From contig JAFREQ010000065.1 in NCBI GenBank assembly GCA_025331565.1, positions 1,318,501-1,382,500 on the forward strand: a DNA stretch of 64,000 nt. The letters run 5' to 3'. Below, piece by piece: positions 12,643 to 23,619 of the stretch. Below the pieces are notes generated by a model. The model worked only from the letters and a program-made list of their open reading frames with translations. It did not search any database and was not told the DNA's origin. Made by a program: the position numbers and the translations under genes. Numbering within the stretch: position 1 is the stretch's first letter; each line of letters starts with the position of its first letter. Source of the stretch: Holacanthus passer (taxonomy: Eukaryota; Chordata; Actinopteri; Pomacanthidae).

Positions 12643-12724
12643 CGTTGTCGGCAGGATTCGAACCTGCGCGGGGAGACCCCAATGGATTTCTAGTCCATCG
12701 CCTTAACCACTCGGCCACGACAAC
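12643..12724 (-). tRNA. tRNA-Ser(AGA)
   Basis: This 82-base tRNA gene delivers serine to UCU codons, and to UCC after A34 is converted to inosine. The 7-bp acceptor stem pairs 12718-12724 with 12644-12650, and 12643 supplies the discriminator G. The internal promoter is intact: A box TGGCCGAGTGG at 12707-12717 and B box GGTTCGAATCC at 12654-12664. The anticodon loop CTAGAAA gives anticodon AGA (12689-12691). A long variable arm (GGGGTCTCCCC) is the hallmark of a class II serine tRNA. There is no intron and no encoded CCA, as expected in eukaryotes. A TTTT terminator follows. It is isolated rather than clustered, and a LINE-like tail follows it, so it could be a functional gene or a very young SINE-type retrocopy. 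Confidence 0.95.
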
Positions 12725-13849
12725 CACACAGGTATGAGGAAGGGTCATTCGTAATGATGAGCCGACAGAGAATGATCCCTCGACTCTGCAGAGCATTCAG
12801 CGTCTTTCAGCTTGTTTTGGTTTACAGGCTGCAACTTGTGGCAGGAAACAACCCTGCTAATGTTGCTCCTCGGTTGCTGGATATGTAAGTAGACAACTCA
12901 TTTCCAACATGGAGTGCAGATCAACTTAATCATATCAGTTGTGATCATGCACATGTTTACAGGGGTATCGATCCCCTAAGTATCAATACTATTGATACGA
13001 AGTCTTGATTTGAGCATCGATACTAGCATCAATAAGATTGATACCAAATAAAGGAGCGCGTCCCATAAATCTATGAATGCATCTTTAGCATTGGAAGAAG
13101 TCACAGCATCTTCCTGATCATACATCATAATCAGCCACTACAGGGCTCTTTCAAAATAAAGGTAGTGTATGACGACAAATCATAAATGCTGGTGTGACCA
13201 GGCCCTGAAATGAGCTGAGGAAGACTCTGGGTTAACACTGAAGATTAATTGAACAGAAGCTGATGTTGGGAACATGAGATGAGGAGATAACTGAAAAAAA
13301 GAGATGCATTTAAACCTTGTTTTAGAAGCAGAACAACAGAAGCAGCTGAGGAATAATCAGGGAAGATTCAGGAACTGTAATGTGATGCACAGAGCTGAGA
13401 CATCACATGAGAACGTGTCAATTTAAATAAATAAATAACCAGACTTTACTGAGCTCTTAAAGATTTTTAACAACCTCGAGTTTAAGAGGAATAATATCAA
13501 CTGAGGAAACGTCTCATGTGTGAAAGTGATGGAAGAAACTGATTTAGAGAGTCCGGGCGAGGGGAGAATAAATCGTTGAAGAAGGAGGGGTTGGATCCTG
13601 AACGGTGGTTCCCATAAAGAATCCCAGGTATTGATTACCTGGTTAAATAGAGGACTGTTAGCTACAGTCAGAGTATAAACTGATTAGACCCACTGAGATC
13701 GACTGTGTGTGTGTGCAGCGAAAGAGGAACAGAGAGAGGCAGGGAAACTATTTGCCGAGTGTTTGAGCTGAAGAATGGCTCCTCATGCTATCTGCAACAC
13801 TCCTGTGCTGCTTCTCATATAGCATAACTCCCCCTCCCGCCTCCTCCCC
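12725..13849. other. Unique sequence with one repeat-like patch
   Basis: Nothing coding is seen. The patch 12960-13055 is listed separately. The rest is purine-biased noncoding sequence. Confidence 0.55.
12960..13055. repeat. GATAC/ATCGAT-rich repeat remnant
   Basis: Repeated 'tatcgat', 'tatcaata', 'gatacga', 'atcgatacta' and 'gataccaa' words occur on both strands within 100 bp. This resembles the 'tatcggtatcgat' repeats found in some fish DNA transposons. The copy is too short to classify. Confidence 0.35.
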
Positions 13850-14137
13850 CCCGCTACATCCCATCCCAGCCTCGGCAGATACCCTCTGCTCTGTTCATTG
13901 CGCCGACCCAGCCCTTCAGTGGACTGTGCCATTTGATCCATGCAGAAGATGATTCACGCTCTGCGATCTGGGGAGTAAGGGCGGCAAAGGAATCCCTCTC
14001 TCTCTCCCCCCTCCACATCCATAATTCAGCATTTGCGCCTTCGTCCTCCTCCTCCCCTTTATCCCCCCCCCCCTCCTGTCTCCTTCCTCCCACTGCTTTT
14101 GCTGCTGCTACTCACTGCCGTGTGCACTCCAGCACAG
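13850..14137. other. Pyrimidine-rich tract upstream of candidate exon
   Basis: C- and CT-rich sequence with runs of CCTCC and CCCCCC. It produces open frames with poly-Ser, poly-Pro and poly-Leu on the plus strand. I interpret it as a polypyrimidine tract or simple low-complexity DNA. Confidence 0.55.
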
Positions 14138-14198
14138 CATCCACAACCTGAGGTATCAGTCGTCTATAATCCAGCCATCTGGAACTCGAGCTACACAG
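14138..14198 (+). CDS. Candidate internal exon, unidentified
   Basis: The segment follows a long pyrimidine tract (about 14040-14130) and the acceptor 'ctccagcacag'. It ends at an excellent donor, 'CACAG|gtaagg' at 14198/14199. It is open for 20 codons plus one base (HPQPEVSVVYNPAIWNSSYT). I do not recognise the peptide, which contains one N-glycosylation sequon (NSS). The frame stays open upstream to a stop at 13976-13978. The upstream part reads as proline then leucine runs, imitating a signal peptide, but it contains no in-frame ATG and its leucines come from the pyrimidine tract. An acceptor at 14132/14133 would give a 66-bp exon in the same frame. No partner exon was found. A cryptic splice-like site in noncoding DNA is the alternative. 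Confidence 0.3.
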
Positions 14199-14514
14199 GT
14201 AAGGTGAGAACAAAACAAAGCGCCTTCATGAGATTCAGAGTTTGTGGTGTGTGAAATGTATGCCGGCTGCATGCATCTTTTAAAGTCTTGTGGCTGATTC
14301 GCTTCCTAACTTACTGTATAATTTACCCCTTTTTTTGCAACTAGATGATTTGGGGAGGGAAGACTTGAAACTGTTTAGCTTAGTGAAGCCAGCCAGAAAT
14401 ATAAAAAAGTCTGTGGTGATGTTAACACATCAGGGGGTACATTAGGAATTGGTGGAGCGTCGGTCGTTGGCATGCAATAAAGTTTAGTGTTCCCATGCGA
14501 GTCACTAATCCCAG

Positions 14515-14543
<29 letters not shown>
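14515..14543. repeat. (AC)n microsatellite
   Basis: A pure AC array of 29 bp, followed by a degenerate 'tgcaccacacacaaac'. Confidence 0.95.
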
Positions 14544-14545
<2 letters not shown>

Positions 14546-16974
14546 CACCACACACAAACTCCCACCATTCACCCATTCTGCGAGGCAGCTCTACCTTCAT
14601 CCACTCATAAAGAGAGATCATGTGAGTTCAATCACTGGACTCTTGGTGGAGCTCAAAGGAAACCGTACTGTGTTGCTTTGCCAAGTAGAAGCACACCAAC
14701 AGGATGAAACCTCACCATTTATGTTTTATGATGCATGGATACATCCTGTTGCAGACTGAGGCTGTGGACTGTGGTTTGATTGTGAGATATGTGCTGCAGC
14801 TGCATTATGTATATACACGCTTTTGATGGAGACATATGTGTGTTCTGTATTTGAAAAATGCATCTCGGGTCCCCGTTTTGACATGTAGCACATCTACAGA
14901 TGTAAATTCAAATGGGCTGTATGAGCTACTTAGTCACTGTTTTCCATTTTCCTGGGGTTTTTTTTTGCTGCAGAATGTGTTTCAGTGAAGATCATTTTAA
15001 AGAAGATACGTTAAAGAAATGTGCAATTTGACAGATCTGAAGAGGATTCTGGTGCCAAATTACATATTTGTCTTGTTTTCAATCCACTGGACTCCAAACA
15101 GAGAGAAGTCATGTTTTCAAGCTGCAAATGTCTGAGTCTTTATTTTAGGAATTTCCGTCTGTCTCATACACGCAGAGCAATATGTGGTCAGAGACTGATA
15201 CGTGACCCCCGCCTGAGGGGAGTGAATTGATTTGATGTGCCGTGGCATCGCTTATTTTTGTGTTGACTTTTTTGGGGGGTTTGTAATCCAGCAGGTGTAA
15301 AACAGGCTGCCTGAGAGAGCAGAGAGGAAAAGGAGGAGAGACAAAGAGTGTGTAACATCTCAGCGAGACTGGCTGGTTGATGTGCTGCTACATGAGAGAG
15401 CGTTGAGGTGCAGCGAAGCCGAAGCCTGATGCAAGATTGTCAACACAGCTGGATTTCAAAGAGGCTGGTTCAGTGTGGGATACTGTTGAGATTTTGCAAT
15501 TGAGTGAGACAGGGGAAAAAAGTAGCTCAAACAGTGATGTTTACTGGGTAAAGCAGCCCATGAGATAGCAGATTTAACCACTCTTGCACCGTAATTGATT
15601 TGGACTCTTTCTCATATTAGTTTTACACAATCAAACGCTTTCATTTCCTTGTTTTATGTGACATTCTCACGTTGATTTTCGCTGCTGGTGAACTGCTTTG
15701 TTAAAGGCAGAGGTTCTCGTTCTTGTTGATAGATGATATGTGTGAATGTGACACAAGTAGCACAGTGGGGGGGTGGAGTGTTGTCTTTGCTTGTGAGCTT
15801 TTAAAAGAAGGGTGCTTTTGTATGAAGATTAAATTGAAATCATTGAGCTCTTAAAAATACAAAAGATAAAAGTATTTTTGTTGAGTGTTTTGGCGTCCAC
15901 CGCCGACAAAGAGCCAACAAAAATAAGGACTTTTCATCTGGCGACTATATTAGTGCGAAGTTGTCACATCTAAGCTGCTGTTCTGTCTTTACAGAGGTGT
16001 TTATGCGCAGCTCATCCAACAGATCACCTGTCAATCAATCAGTGTGAGTGGACGTGTTTTCAGCTTCTATTTTTTGTTGTTTTTCTCTAATGGGGTCGAT
16101 GCCAATTGGAAAAAAATGATTTCCTGTTATTCCTGTTATGTTAGTCCATTAATGAAACCTGGATGTGATTACACACCCTGGTTTGATAAATATATTTTTC
16201 TTTGCTTTTGCACTCACACAGGATCTCATGTTACTGAGCTTCACATTGATGTGTGGTTCAAAAATTTACACAATGAATATGATGGAGCCCATTGTTTTTA
16301 GTGGGACAATAACAGGAAAACATATTTGAGTAACAGCACAATTATCAAACCCAAATCAAAAATAAAAAAAAAAAAATACAACCTATTTAATATCCACCCT
16401 TTGTTTACCAACTCTTCCATGTCAAGTTCTTCATAATTTGGAAGGCGGGCAACACAAGATTGTGCTCGTGATGGCTCCCTGCTCTTAGTTTGATTAGCAG
16501 CAAAAACACTGAAAAGATGCATCACTCATTCTTTCAAATGCTTTAATCAAGCTTTGTTTGCAGTTGTCTGATCTCTTGTACTATAATCTCTGCTATCTCT
16601 CAGTAGCAAAAGTGGAATCAGTGTCACTTTACTACACTGCTGCAAAAAAAGTCTTAGGGCTGCTTGTTCGTGTGGATGTGTGTTGATGTGCATGTGTGTA
16701 CATGTGTGTGTTTTCATAGGCAAACTGTTGATGCAACATCACAACACCAAGCAGGAAATTTGTCAACAGCTCAGCCTGAGAGACTTTGCAGGCTGCACAT
16801 TGTGTTGTTCAGATTATGGAGGTGTGCGTCTCACCTCCTCTGCAAACCTCTCTGAACCCTCACTTACTTATAACACCTGCCTTTGTGTACAGTAGATCTG
16901 CAGAGACGTTCACATGTGTCTTTGCAGAAGCATAACTTCAGCTTAAAGCATATTTAATGGTCTAAAGTTAACCA
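14544..16974. other. Unique sequence, nothing recognised
   Basis: About 2.4 kb with T and A runs (near 14957 and 16361). No gene or recognisable repeat was seen. Confidence 0.6.
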
Positions 16975-17425
16975 GACCTCATTTGCTGGATTCACAACTT
17001 CCTCACCGACCGACCACAGGCTGTTAGAATAACATCACCAACTGTAGTCACCAACAGCAGAGTCCCTCAGGGCTCTGTCCTCAGTCCCTTCCTTTACTAC
17101 TTCTACACAAATGGCTGTACCAGCCCATCACCCATCACATCTTACTTCAAATACTCCCACGACTCAAAGACAACAACTCTGTAACAGGCAATCAAAACTC
17201 TATCTCTCACTTCACACAATGGTGCAGTAAAAACTACCAGCAAAACAAAAGATCTGGTCAGCAGCACATCAAACACCTCCACCTCCATCCCTGGCGAGAC
17301 AGTTGAGCAGCAAGGAGGCTTCAAATATCTCGAACTCATTATATGAAATAAACTCAGTTCTCAGCAAAGACTCCATGTCATCCGTAAACTTGGAGCGCTT
17401 TCTGTTGCACCCACCTCCTAAGAAA
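16975..17425 (+). pseudogene. LINE reverse transcriptase fragment (L2/Rex-like), 5' portion
   Basis: This is a broken piece of a non-LTR retrotransposon reverse transcriptase. From 16987 one frame reads without interruption as WIHNFLTDRPQAVRI, then RVPQGSVLSPFLYYFYT, matching the conserved 'LTDRPQ.V' and 'PQG.VLSP.LY..Y' blocks. The polymerase catalytic box F/YADD should come next. Here 17152-17163 reads YSHD, so one catalytic Asp is lost. A TAA stop follows at 17182-17184. After a frameshift, 'FTQWCSKNY' and 'GGFKYLELII' match the downstream thumb-side blocks. The copy is dead. Similarity breaks off near 17425, where another repeat interrupts it. Confidence 0.8.
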
Positions 17426-17429
17426 CAAA

Positions 17430-17545
17430 ATCAGTTTTAATGCCAAGTAGGAATTTGACTTTGTGGTTTGGTGCATATCAATGAACATATAAGTAGAGAA
17501 ATATTAGTCTGAAGCATAAATAGAAATGAGAAAATTGACAATAAA
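17430..17545. mobile_element. Repeat inserted within the LINE
   Basis: The sequence 'aatgccaagtaggaatttg...tggtttggtgcat' interrupts the LINE coding remnant. It resembles the antisense 3' region of fish L2-type LINEs, the same general sort of sequence as the AT-rich end of the 56-57 kb element. If so, it inserted in the opposite orientation to the host LINE. No target-site duplication was clear. Confidence 0.45.
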
Positions 17546-17810
17546 AGTTTGTGCAGGACTGTGCAAAGTTGCTGCTGTACCATTCTCTCTGCTTCTTCGC
17601 CATGTTCACTATCTCCAACAAAAAACAAATTTACCGGCATCACACAATCCAAAATCATGTGCCTTCCCACCCTCAAACTCTCAGACATGAACCACGGAGC
17701 CATCACACATTTGGCACTCACAACAGCAAATGACACTGATCAGCGCCTCCATCAACACTTCACATTACTTCACATTGTCCCTTCTGCCGAGCAGCCTTGA
17801 GCAAACTGCC
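17546..17810 (+). pseudogene. LINE reverse transcriptase C-terminal remnant
   Basis: The frame opening near 17549 resembles the C-terminal region after the polymerase in L2/Rex-type LINEs, which usually carries a conserved 'HPLH..F.LLPS' word. Here it reads 'DQRLHQHFTLLHIVPS' at about 17736-17783. It continues the LINE piece at 16975-17425 on the same strand after the intervening repeat. Confidence 0.6.
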
Positions 17811-18049
17811 TCGCTGCTGTGAGCTGCCATGTACGAACGCAGACGTGAAGATTTTATGCTTTGTCTATATCTGCGTTTCTGTGTCGTACTGGCTGTGAAA
17901 ACCAATCTCAGAACAAACATGCATTTTTTTTGTCACACAACATGTTTTTGCTTTGCTTAATCAGACGTTGACAAATCGTTACATCTTGACCTTGCACAAT
18001 CGTATCCGGGCCACATGAGGTTCAGGAAATTTCATTATGCGAATGAAAA
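17811..18049. other. Unique sequence, nothing recognised
   Basis: Short spacer between the LINE and the next candidate regulatory block. Confidence 0.5.
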
Positions 18050-18290
18050 CACGGAGGCTGAGGCGTAATTCATTAATAATAAACGTGATGCCGCTCTTGT
18101 TTGAACAGGGCTATTGGCAATAAATGGTCTACATCTGGGTTTCAGAGTTAACAGGATTTCATTGTTGCACTTCCCATATAGCTGTTGATTAAAAATGCCT
18201 CCAGCAGATATGTGTGATTACCCAGCTGCTACCTAATACTGGAATACAATAAGCATAATGGTGGCGTGGGGTCAAATTACTTTGATTTTC
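18050..18290. promoter_or_regulatory. Candidate conserved noncoding element
   Basis: This is unique sequence with homeodomain-type cores ('gtaattcattaataataaac' near 18065-18084) and 'gggctattggcaataaatgg' near 18108-18127, which contains CCAAT-reverse (ATTGG) and CAATAAA words. No repeat similarity was seen. The call rests only on motif composition. Confidence 0.25.
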
Positions 18291-20392
18291 TTTTGTCCAT
18301 GTCACAACCTGAAGTCTGAGGTTAAATGAGACTAAAATGTTTCAAAACTCAAATGATTTAATAAAATTGTAGCTAGTCCTTAAACAATATGTTTGTCTAG
18401 TCTATAAATAAACTCATCTTTTATTAGCTGTAGTTATATTTGGTCAGCGAAGGCCAAATGTTTTACCATCATAACACTCTTGCTTCCTCCTCTCTCTTCA
18501 GTTTTCCTCCAGATGGAAAAGCTGCCAAAGCATCTTTCTTCTGGCGCGTCAAACTGTACTCAGAAGAAACCTCTGTTCTAAACCCCGGCTGACATCTGCT
18601 TGACTCACATTATATATTTTTTTTTTTTACAAAATGATCTTCTATGTGTCTCTTTCAGACACAGTTTTAAAATAACATGCCGAACCATCAATAACATTAT
18701 TTCTCAAAATGTCTCATTCTAGCTGGTGCATACAGATACAGTATAACAAGCACACACTGAATAGAAATCCAAAAAACAATAAAGTAATGTGGGAGAGAAA
18801 TTACATGTAATGCAGAAAATGAGGACGTGCATCAAAGCTTAAAGAAAGCAAAAAAGAAAGACAGGTTAGAAAAGTGGGCAGCTGTGCATTGTTTTCCACC
18901 TTTGAGCTTTCGCCTGCTTGAAGAGCAGATTTTTAAAAAATGTCTCCCCGAGGAGCATCGTGGCACTGAAATCACCCGAGTGCGTCTGGGGAAGTGCCCT
19001 TTAAAAGATTACTTTGATGGCATTTTTTTTTCATCATTAGTCAGCTGGAAGTGAAAAGACAGAAGAAAAAAAAAATGTGTGAGGGTGTAAACAAAGCGAC
19101 AACGGTTTCAGGCGAACCAGAGACGCTGCCTTCACCGACTGAGCCTCAGCGATGAACACGTCTATTTTAAGGCTCATAATCATCTGCTTAGTAATGAACA
19201 CCAGGTTATTTCATGCAGTTTCAACCAGGCTCTATTTATCATTTGTAGAGGTGACTTTTTTTTCCATTTCTGACAAATTCACCTTGCTTATTATTCTGCT
19301 GTGATACATTTCTGGCCAGACGAATCAATGCCTCTGATATTTACAGGCTGTGGCCTGTTTGGTTTGATTTCATTGATCCCCATCGATTCATTCCACATGA
19401 GGCCTCTCTCACAGTGTGTTTACTCTGATCAATGGGTCTAATTGGTAAATACAAATTTCTGCTATCTTTCTCCTACGTCAGCCGGTCCATACTAATCTCC
19501 TCGCGTGGTCCGAAGGTGATAAGATATTGCTCAGACACTAATCGCTCAGGTCTGGGGGTAATTCCCTTTTCTGTCTCTTTCTGTGTTTCTTTACTTTCTC
19601 TATCTCCATCCAGCTTAAGTTGTTTTTATGAAGATGGGCACCAGAGGATTCTCTTACAGATTTCACAGAAAGGCAGCCATGAAGAGAGGTCGGTTTAGAC
19701 TTTGGTTGGGAAAATCACAGTTTAATGCCACTGCAATGTTCTAATGAGGGCAGAGGAGTAAATGCTGTTTTCAAACTGCCCTGTGGTGGCGCTGTTTTTC
19801 TATCACAGAGATTCTTCATGTCGCTGAGCTGTTGGGTGGAAGCACAAAGCAAAAGAGGGAGTAATATATCTACAGTATATTTACACAGGGAGGGAGAGAG
19901 AGAGGCGAATGTTGTCGTCTCAAGAGTGTCGACATAATAGGATGCAAATATTTTGATCTCAGCGTGTTTATTTCATTAACATTTCATAAAAACCATTCAA
20001 ACATTGACAGATTGGGCTCATCCATAAACACATGCACCACAAAGCTGCGCTGTGTTTTTACAGTATGAAAGTGACGGCTGCCGTCCACTGTGGGGATTCC
20101 ACTCCAACTCAGACAATCTAACAGAAACTTTGCTTTCACAGCTTCACCTGACACTTTCAAATGTTCCGGTTCATCAGGGATTAAAGACAAAGCCTAACAC
20201 ATTTGAAATATTCCATTATAACACAACATCATTTAATTTGCAGCTGATGACAGTGAAAGAAAAAAGTGTGTTGAATAAATTTCCAATGCATTTTTGCTTC
20301 TTTCCAGAAATAACAATACTCCAACGTTAAGAGGTGACTCTTGAAAGTGGTGTTAATTGGTTGACTGTAGATTTCTGTTCTTATTTTTATCT
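18291..20392. other. Unique sequence, nothing recognised
   Basis: There are T runs near 18618 and 19022 and an A run near 19066. Plus-strand frames at 18827-19054, 19432-19698 and 20052-20330 have no recognisable domains. Confidence 0.55.
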
Positions 20393-20670
20393 TGTCACAA
20401 CTGGTGAACCACAGGAACAGGGACTCAATAGCACGACTCAAGACGGATTAGGTGTTAAAAAAGAGATTTAAAAAAAACAGGCTTTACACAAAGAACCAAG
20501 ATGAACAGAAGACAGGGAGACTAAATACACCAGGAGAGGGGAGACAATGAAACCAATCAGGGTGGGATGGACAATCGCAAAGGTGAGAAGCAGGCACAGG
20601 CAGGAAGTGAGGAACTGAAACTAGAGGAGAGATGAGGGACAGAAAATAAAACAGGAAGTGCAGTAAAATG
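20393..20670 (+). repeat. Interspersed repeat, copy A
   Basis: It starts 'tgtcacaactggtgaacc' and ends 'gaaaataaaacaggaagtg'. The same start, the internal words 'cagaagacagggag' and 'ggagactaaat', and the same end recur in order at 22025-22385. Compared with that copy, A lacks an internal segment of roughly 100 bases after the 'gcacgactcaa' block. The sequence is purine-rich and noncoding and resembles a common fish interspersed repeat. The class is not assigned. Confidence 0.8.
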
Positions 20671-20809
20671 TGAAAACAATGAAGACATAACTTAAGATGC
20701 TGATGGATAATTCTCAAGTGAGTTTTATTATCTTGTCTATCTTTTATTATCTTATTTTCACGTTAATTATGGCCTTCATCCCTGTTTTTGTGCATCTTTA
20801 TCTTATTTT

Positions 20810-20862
20810 CCTTCTTCTCCTTTTTCTTCTTCTCCTTCTTCTTCTTCTTCTTATTATTATTA
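20810..20862. repeat. TTC/TTA trinucleotide tract
   Basis: An imperfect TTC array passing into TTA units. Translated on the plus strand it gives a leucine run, which is an artefact. Confidence 0.85.
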
Positions 20863-22024
20863 GCATTGCTGTCTCTAAAAGTTCTGTCCTACATTCAGTG
20901 ATTTATAATGGTAGACACCAGAGTATAAACATCTCAGTCACATCACATGCAGATTTCAGATTTCCTAAATGGGCCCACATGTGAAATGTCTGCACACATT
21001 GCTCAGAGAAGAAAACGCTCTAGGTAAAACCACTCGCTAAATACAACATGCATTTACTGCATTTATTTTTATACCCCAGAAAAAGAAGAAGAGGGTGAGC
21101 ATATGGTACTTAACCCTGTCTGACAGACATAAAAGCTGTCATGATAGGCCCCGACAGCATAAGGTGATTTTACATACACCACTGACATCTCAAACGCTGC
21201 ACCGGCGAGATAAAGTCTCCGTTTAAATTGCCTCCAATTCTAAATTAGCTCTGAATCTAATAACTACTTCCATGATTCCTTTTCTCCACATGAGAAAAGT
21301 CATTATCCAGTATCAGCACAGTATGTCAGCAATATTGCCAGCTGTAGCAGTGCAGCAGTTTGGTATGAGGTCGGGGACTTTTTGACAGCATCTGGGCTTG
21401 TCAGCTATCAGTCGACTCTTTTAAAGATTAAAAAGGACCCACAGGGGCATTTTCAGACCTCGTTCTGGCCCCAGAATGTGGCAGAGTGCAGCAAACAACA
21501 AACAGCAGCAGTTACAGTTTGTGTGTGTGACCTAATTTTACCATAATCTGCCCCGCTCTGAGCCAGCTCCCGAAAGGCGCCGACGGAATGGCTGCATTTG
21601 CGAACGTGGAAATTGAAAGGCTGCCACATCGAAGGTGCGATTCAAAAACCGCTCGTTTCAACAAGTTCCTCGTCTTGTCCTGAAACGTTACCCTCCTCGA
21701 GATGAGCGGCGAGTGTCACTTGTTTCTCAGGCAATTTAACTTGTGTAAAGAGTTCTCGTTGGATCGATTGGAGTCTTGAAACGAGTGGCCTGCCTTGTTT
21801 CGAGATATTGACATAAGATAAATCACTGCTCTGTAAAAGATGAAAATACCTGTTTTCTACTTGAGAAGAACGCCTTTTTATTGGAGGAGAATGATTTGCT
21901 TTGATTTTCCTTGTTTCAAGATTCTGATGCTCCATTTCAAAACAAGTGAAATTGTATTTAGAGGTGATTTGTGTTTTGCTTTTATGACAATGAGGTTAAT
22001 GTTAGACCTTAGACTTTTTTTTTT
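20863..22024. other. Unique sequence between the two repeat copies
   Basis: No coding remnant of a mobile element was found between copies A and B, so they do not clearly bracket an element. A minus-strand frame at 21642-21935 shows no domain. Confidence 0.5.
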
Positions 22025-22385
22025 ATCACAACTGGTAAACCACAGGAACAGGGACTTAATAGCACGACTCAAAACACTTCAGGTATTCAAAGGTCAAGGT
22101 CTTTAGTTGGTGCAGGTTCAGTACACAGGAAACCAAAATCCAAAAACAGAGTGAAGCAACCTCAAAGGTCAAAAAGGTCAAAAAGGCAGACAAAGATCAA
22201 AATAACATCAACACTAGCTCTTGACACAAAAGTCACAGAAGACAGGGAGCACGGAGACTAAATTTATTCTGAGAAAACCAATCAACCAATCACAGATGCA
22301 GGAAATGCACAAAAGCAGGGAGTGGGGATCTGAAATGAGAGGAGAAGTGAGGGACAGAAAATAAAACAGGAAGTGTAGGAAAGTC
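22025..22385 (+). repeat. Interspersed repeat, copy B
   Basis: Same orientation and ends as copy A at 20393-20670. It keeps an internal segment with 'gtcaaggtctttagttggtg' and a short GGTCAAAAA tandem at about 22168-22184 that copy A lacks. Its central 'actaaatttattctgag' portion is diverged. Confidence 0.8.
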
Positions 22386-23619
22386 TATTATTTACAAAAA
22401 GCACCAACAATGGTAGAAATTTGTCAAAAGCAAAATGAATGTACTTCTCACAGCAAGTAGCTATAAACTCATGTAACATCATGTGTAATCTGATGGGATG
22501 CATATTTCTTTATTTCTTCTATTATTATATTGTGACATTTTGCAAATCAAATCGAAATATATCATGAGTGTATAAAATTGTGATGAATGGAAATGGACTG
22601 TGTGACTTGGACTTAAACTCAACACCCATAAAATCAACCTTATATCAACCTTATATCTTGAGAGTATCTGAAATTAAAGCATTTAAAGTGCTGCTCTTGA
22701 CACTGTCATAACAGTGTTAGAGAGTCTGGAAAGCTCCGACTCTCACACGGTCAATTTATCGTTATTTTTTATTCTCGACAACCACAACTCAGGTAATTTC
22801 ACAGGACTGCTGCTACAAATCAGCCTAAATGGCCTTGAGTGGGTGGAGGGAGATGCATATTCACCGCCAGCGTGGAGGTACAGTCTTTAGCCATGACCTA
22901 TTCTTCTTGGCCAATGGGAAAGAGAAGTGTGCCAGCATGATTAATGGTCATGATTACCTACTCAGAAAATGTGGTTTTCTGGCCCAGCAGCTTCACTTTT
23001 ATGACTTAAACCTGGGGCGAGATGCTTCATCATGCAGGCAAAGCTGCGCGCGGACGTCGCAGGCAGTGTGTTGTGATGACCAAACATATCACTGCTAAAG
23101 TGTTTACCATCAGCTGTTTGGATAGGAAGGCAAAGCCCGGCGTGGATTGTTATGTGGACATCTATAGCGAAGTTTAACATCAATACTGGCCTCGGGAGTT
23201 TGCAGCCAGCGCAGGACTGATGTTGAATTTCAATCCTGCTGCGAGCTGGTGGGTGTATATGAGAACAAAACAGACTAATTGTATTACAGATTGTACTGAG
23301 CAAATCAAGCAGGCCAGGAAAGTGCTCTGAGGTCAAAATGCTTCTAAAATCTCCTCCAATACCTGATCTGAATCTAGAGAGGCTGCAGCGTATGACAGAG
23401 AAGCTGCTGACCGAATAATGCCGGAGCACCTCGAGGGTTTAATTGACGAAACCACAAGATTGATACAGTGCATTTACCAAACGCCCCACCGTGTCTGCAT
23501 GTTTCTGTGAGTCCATGCAAGCATAAAGCCTGTGCATATGGAGGAGCCTGTTTGTCTGTTTGTGCTGCTTTTGCAGCACTCGTGTGCTAAGGAGCTCCCA
23601 GACGACACTCCCTAATCAT
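22386..23619. other. Unique sequence, nothing recognised
   Basis: The minus-strand 155-codon frame at 22962-23429 has no signal peptide, domain or splice context that I can name and is likely chance. Confidence 0.55.

Noticed and set aside
14033..14137. Apparent signal peptide with a leucine run ahead of the 14.1 kb exon candidate
   Set aside because: There is no in-frame ATG after the stop at 13976-13978; the frame opens with TTG. The leucines and prolines come from a polypyrimidine tract typical of a splice acceptor.
20697..20984. Hydrophobic leucine-rich membrane protein
   Set aside because: The leucine run is the translated TTC/TTA simple repeat.
22962..23429. 155-codon minus-strand open frame
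   Set aside because: No domain, signal peptide, splice context or protein-like composition; the length is plausible by chance in 64 kb of six-frame search.
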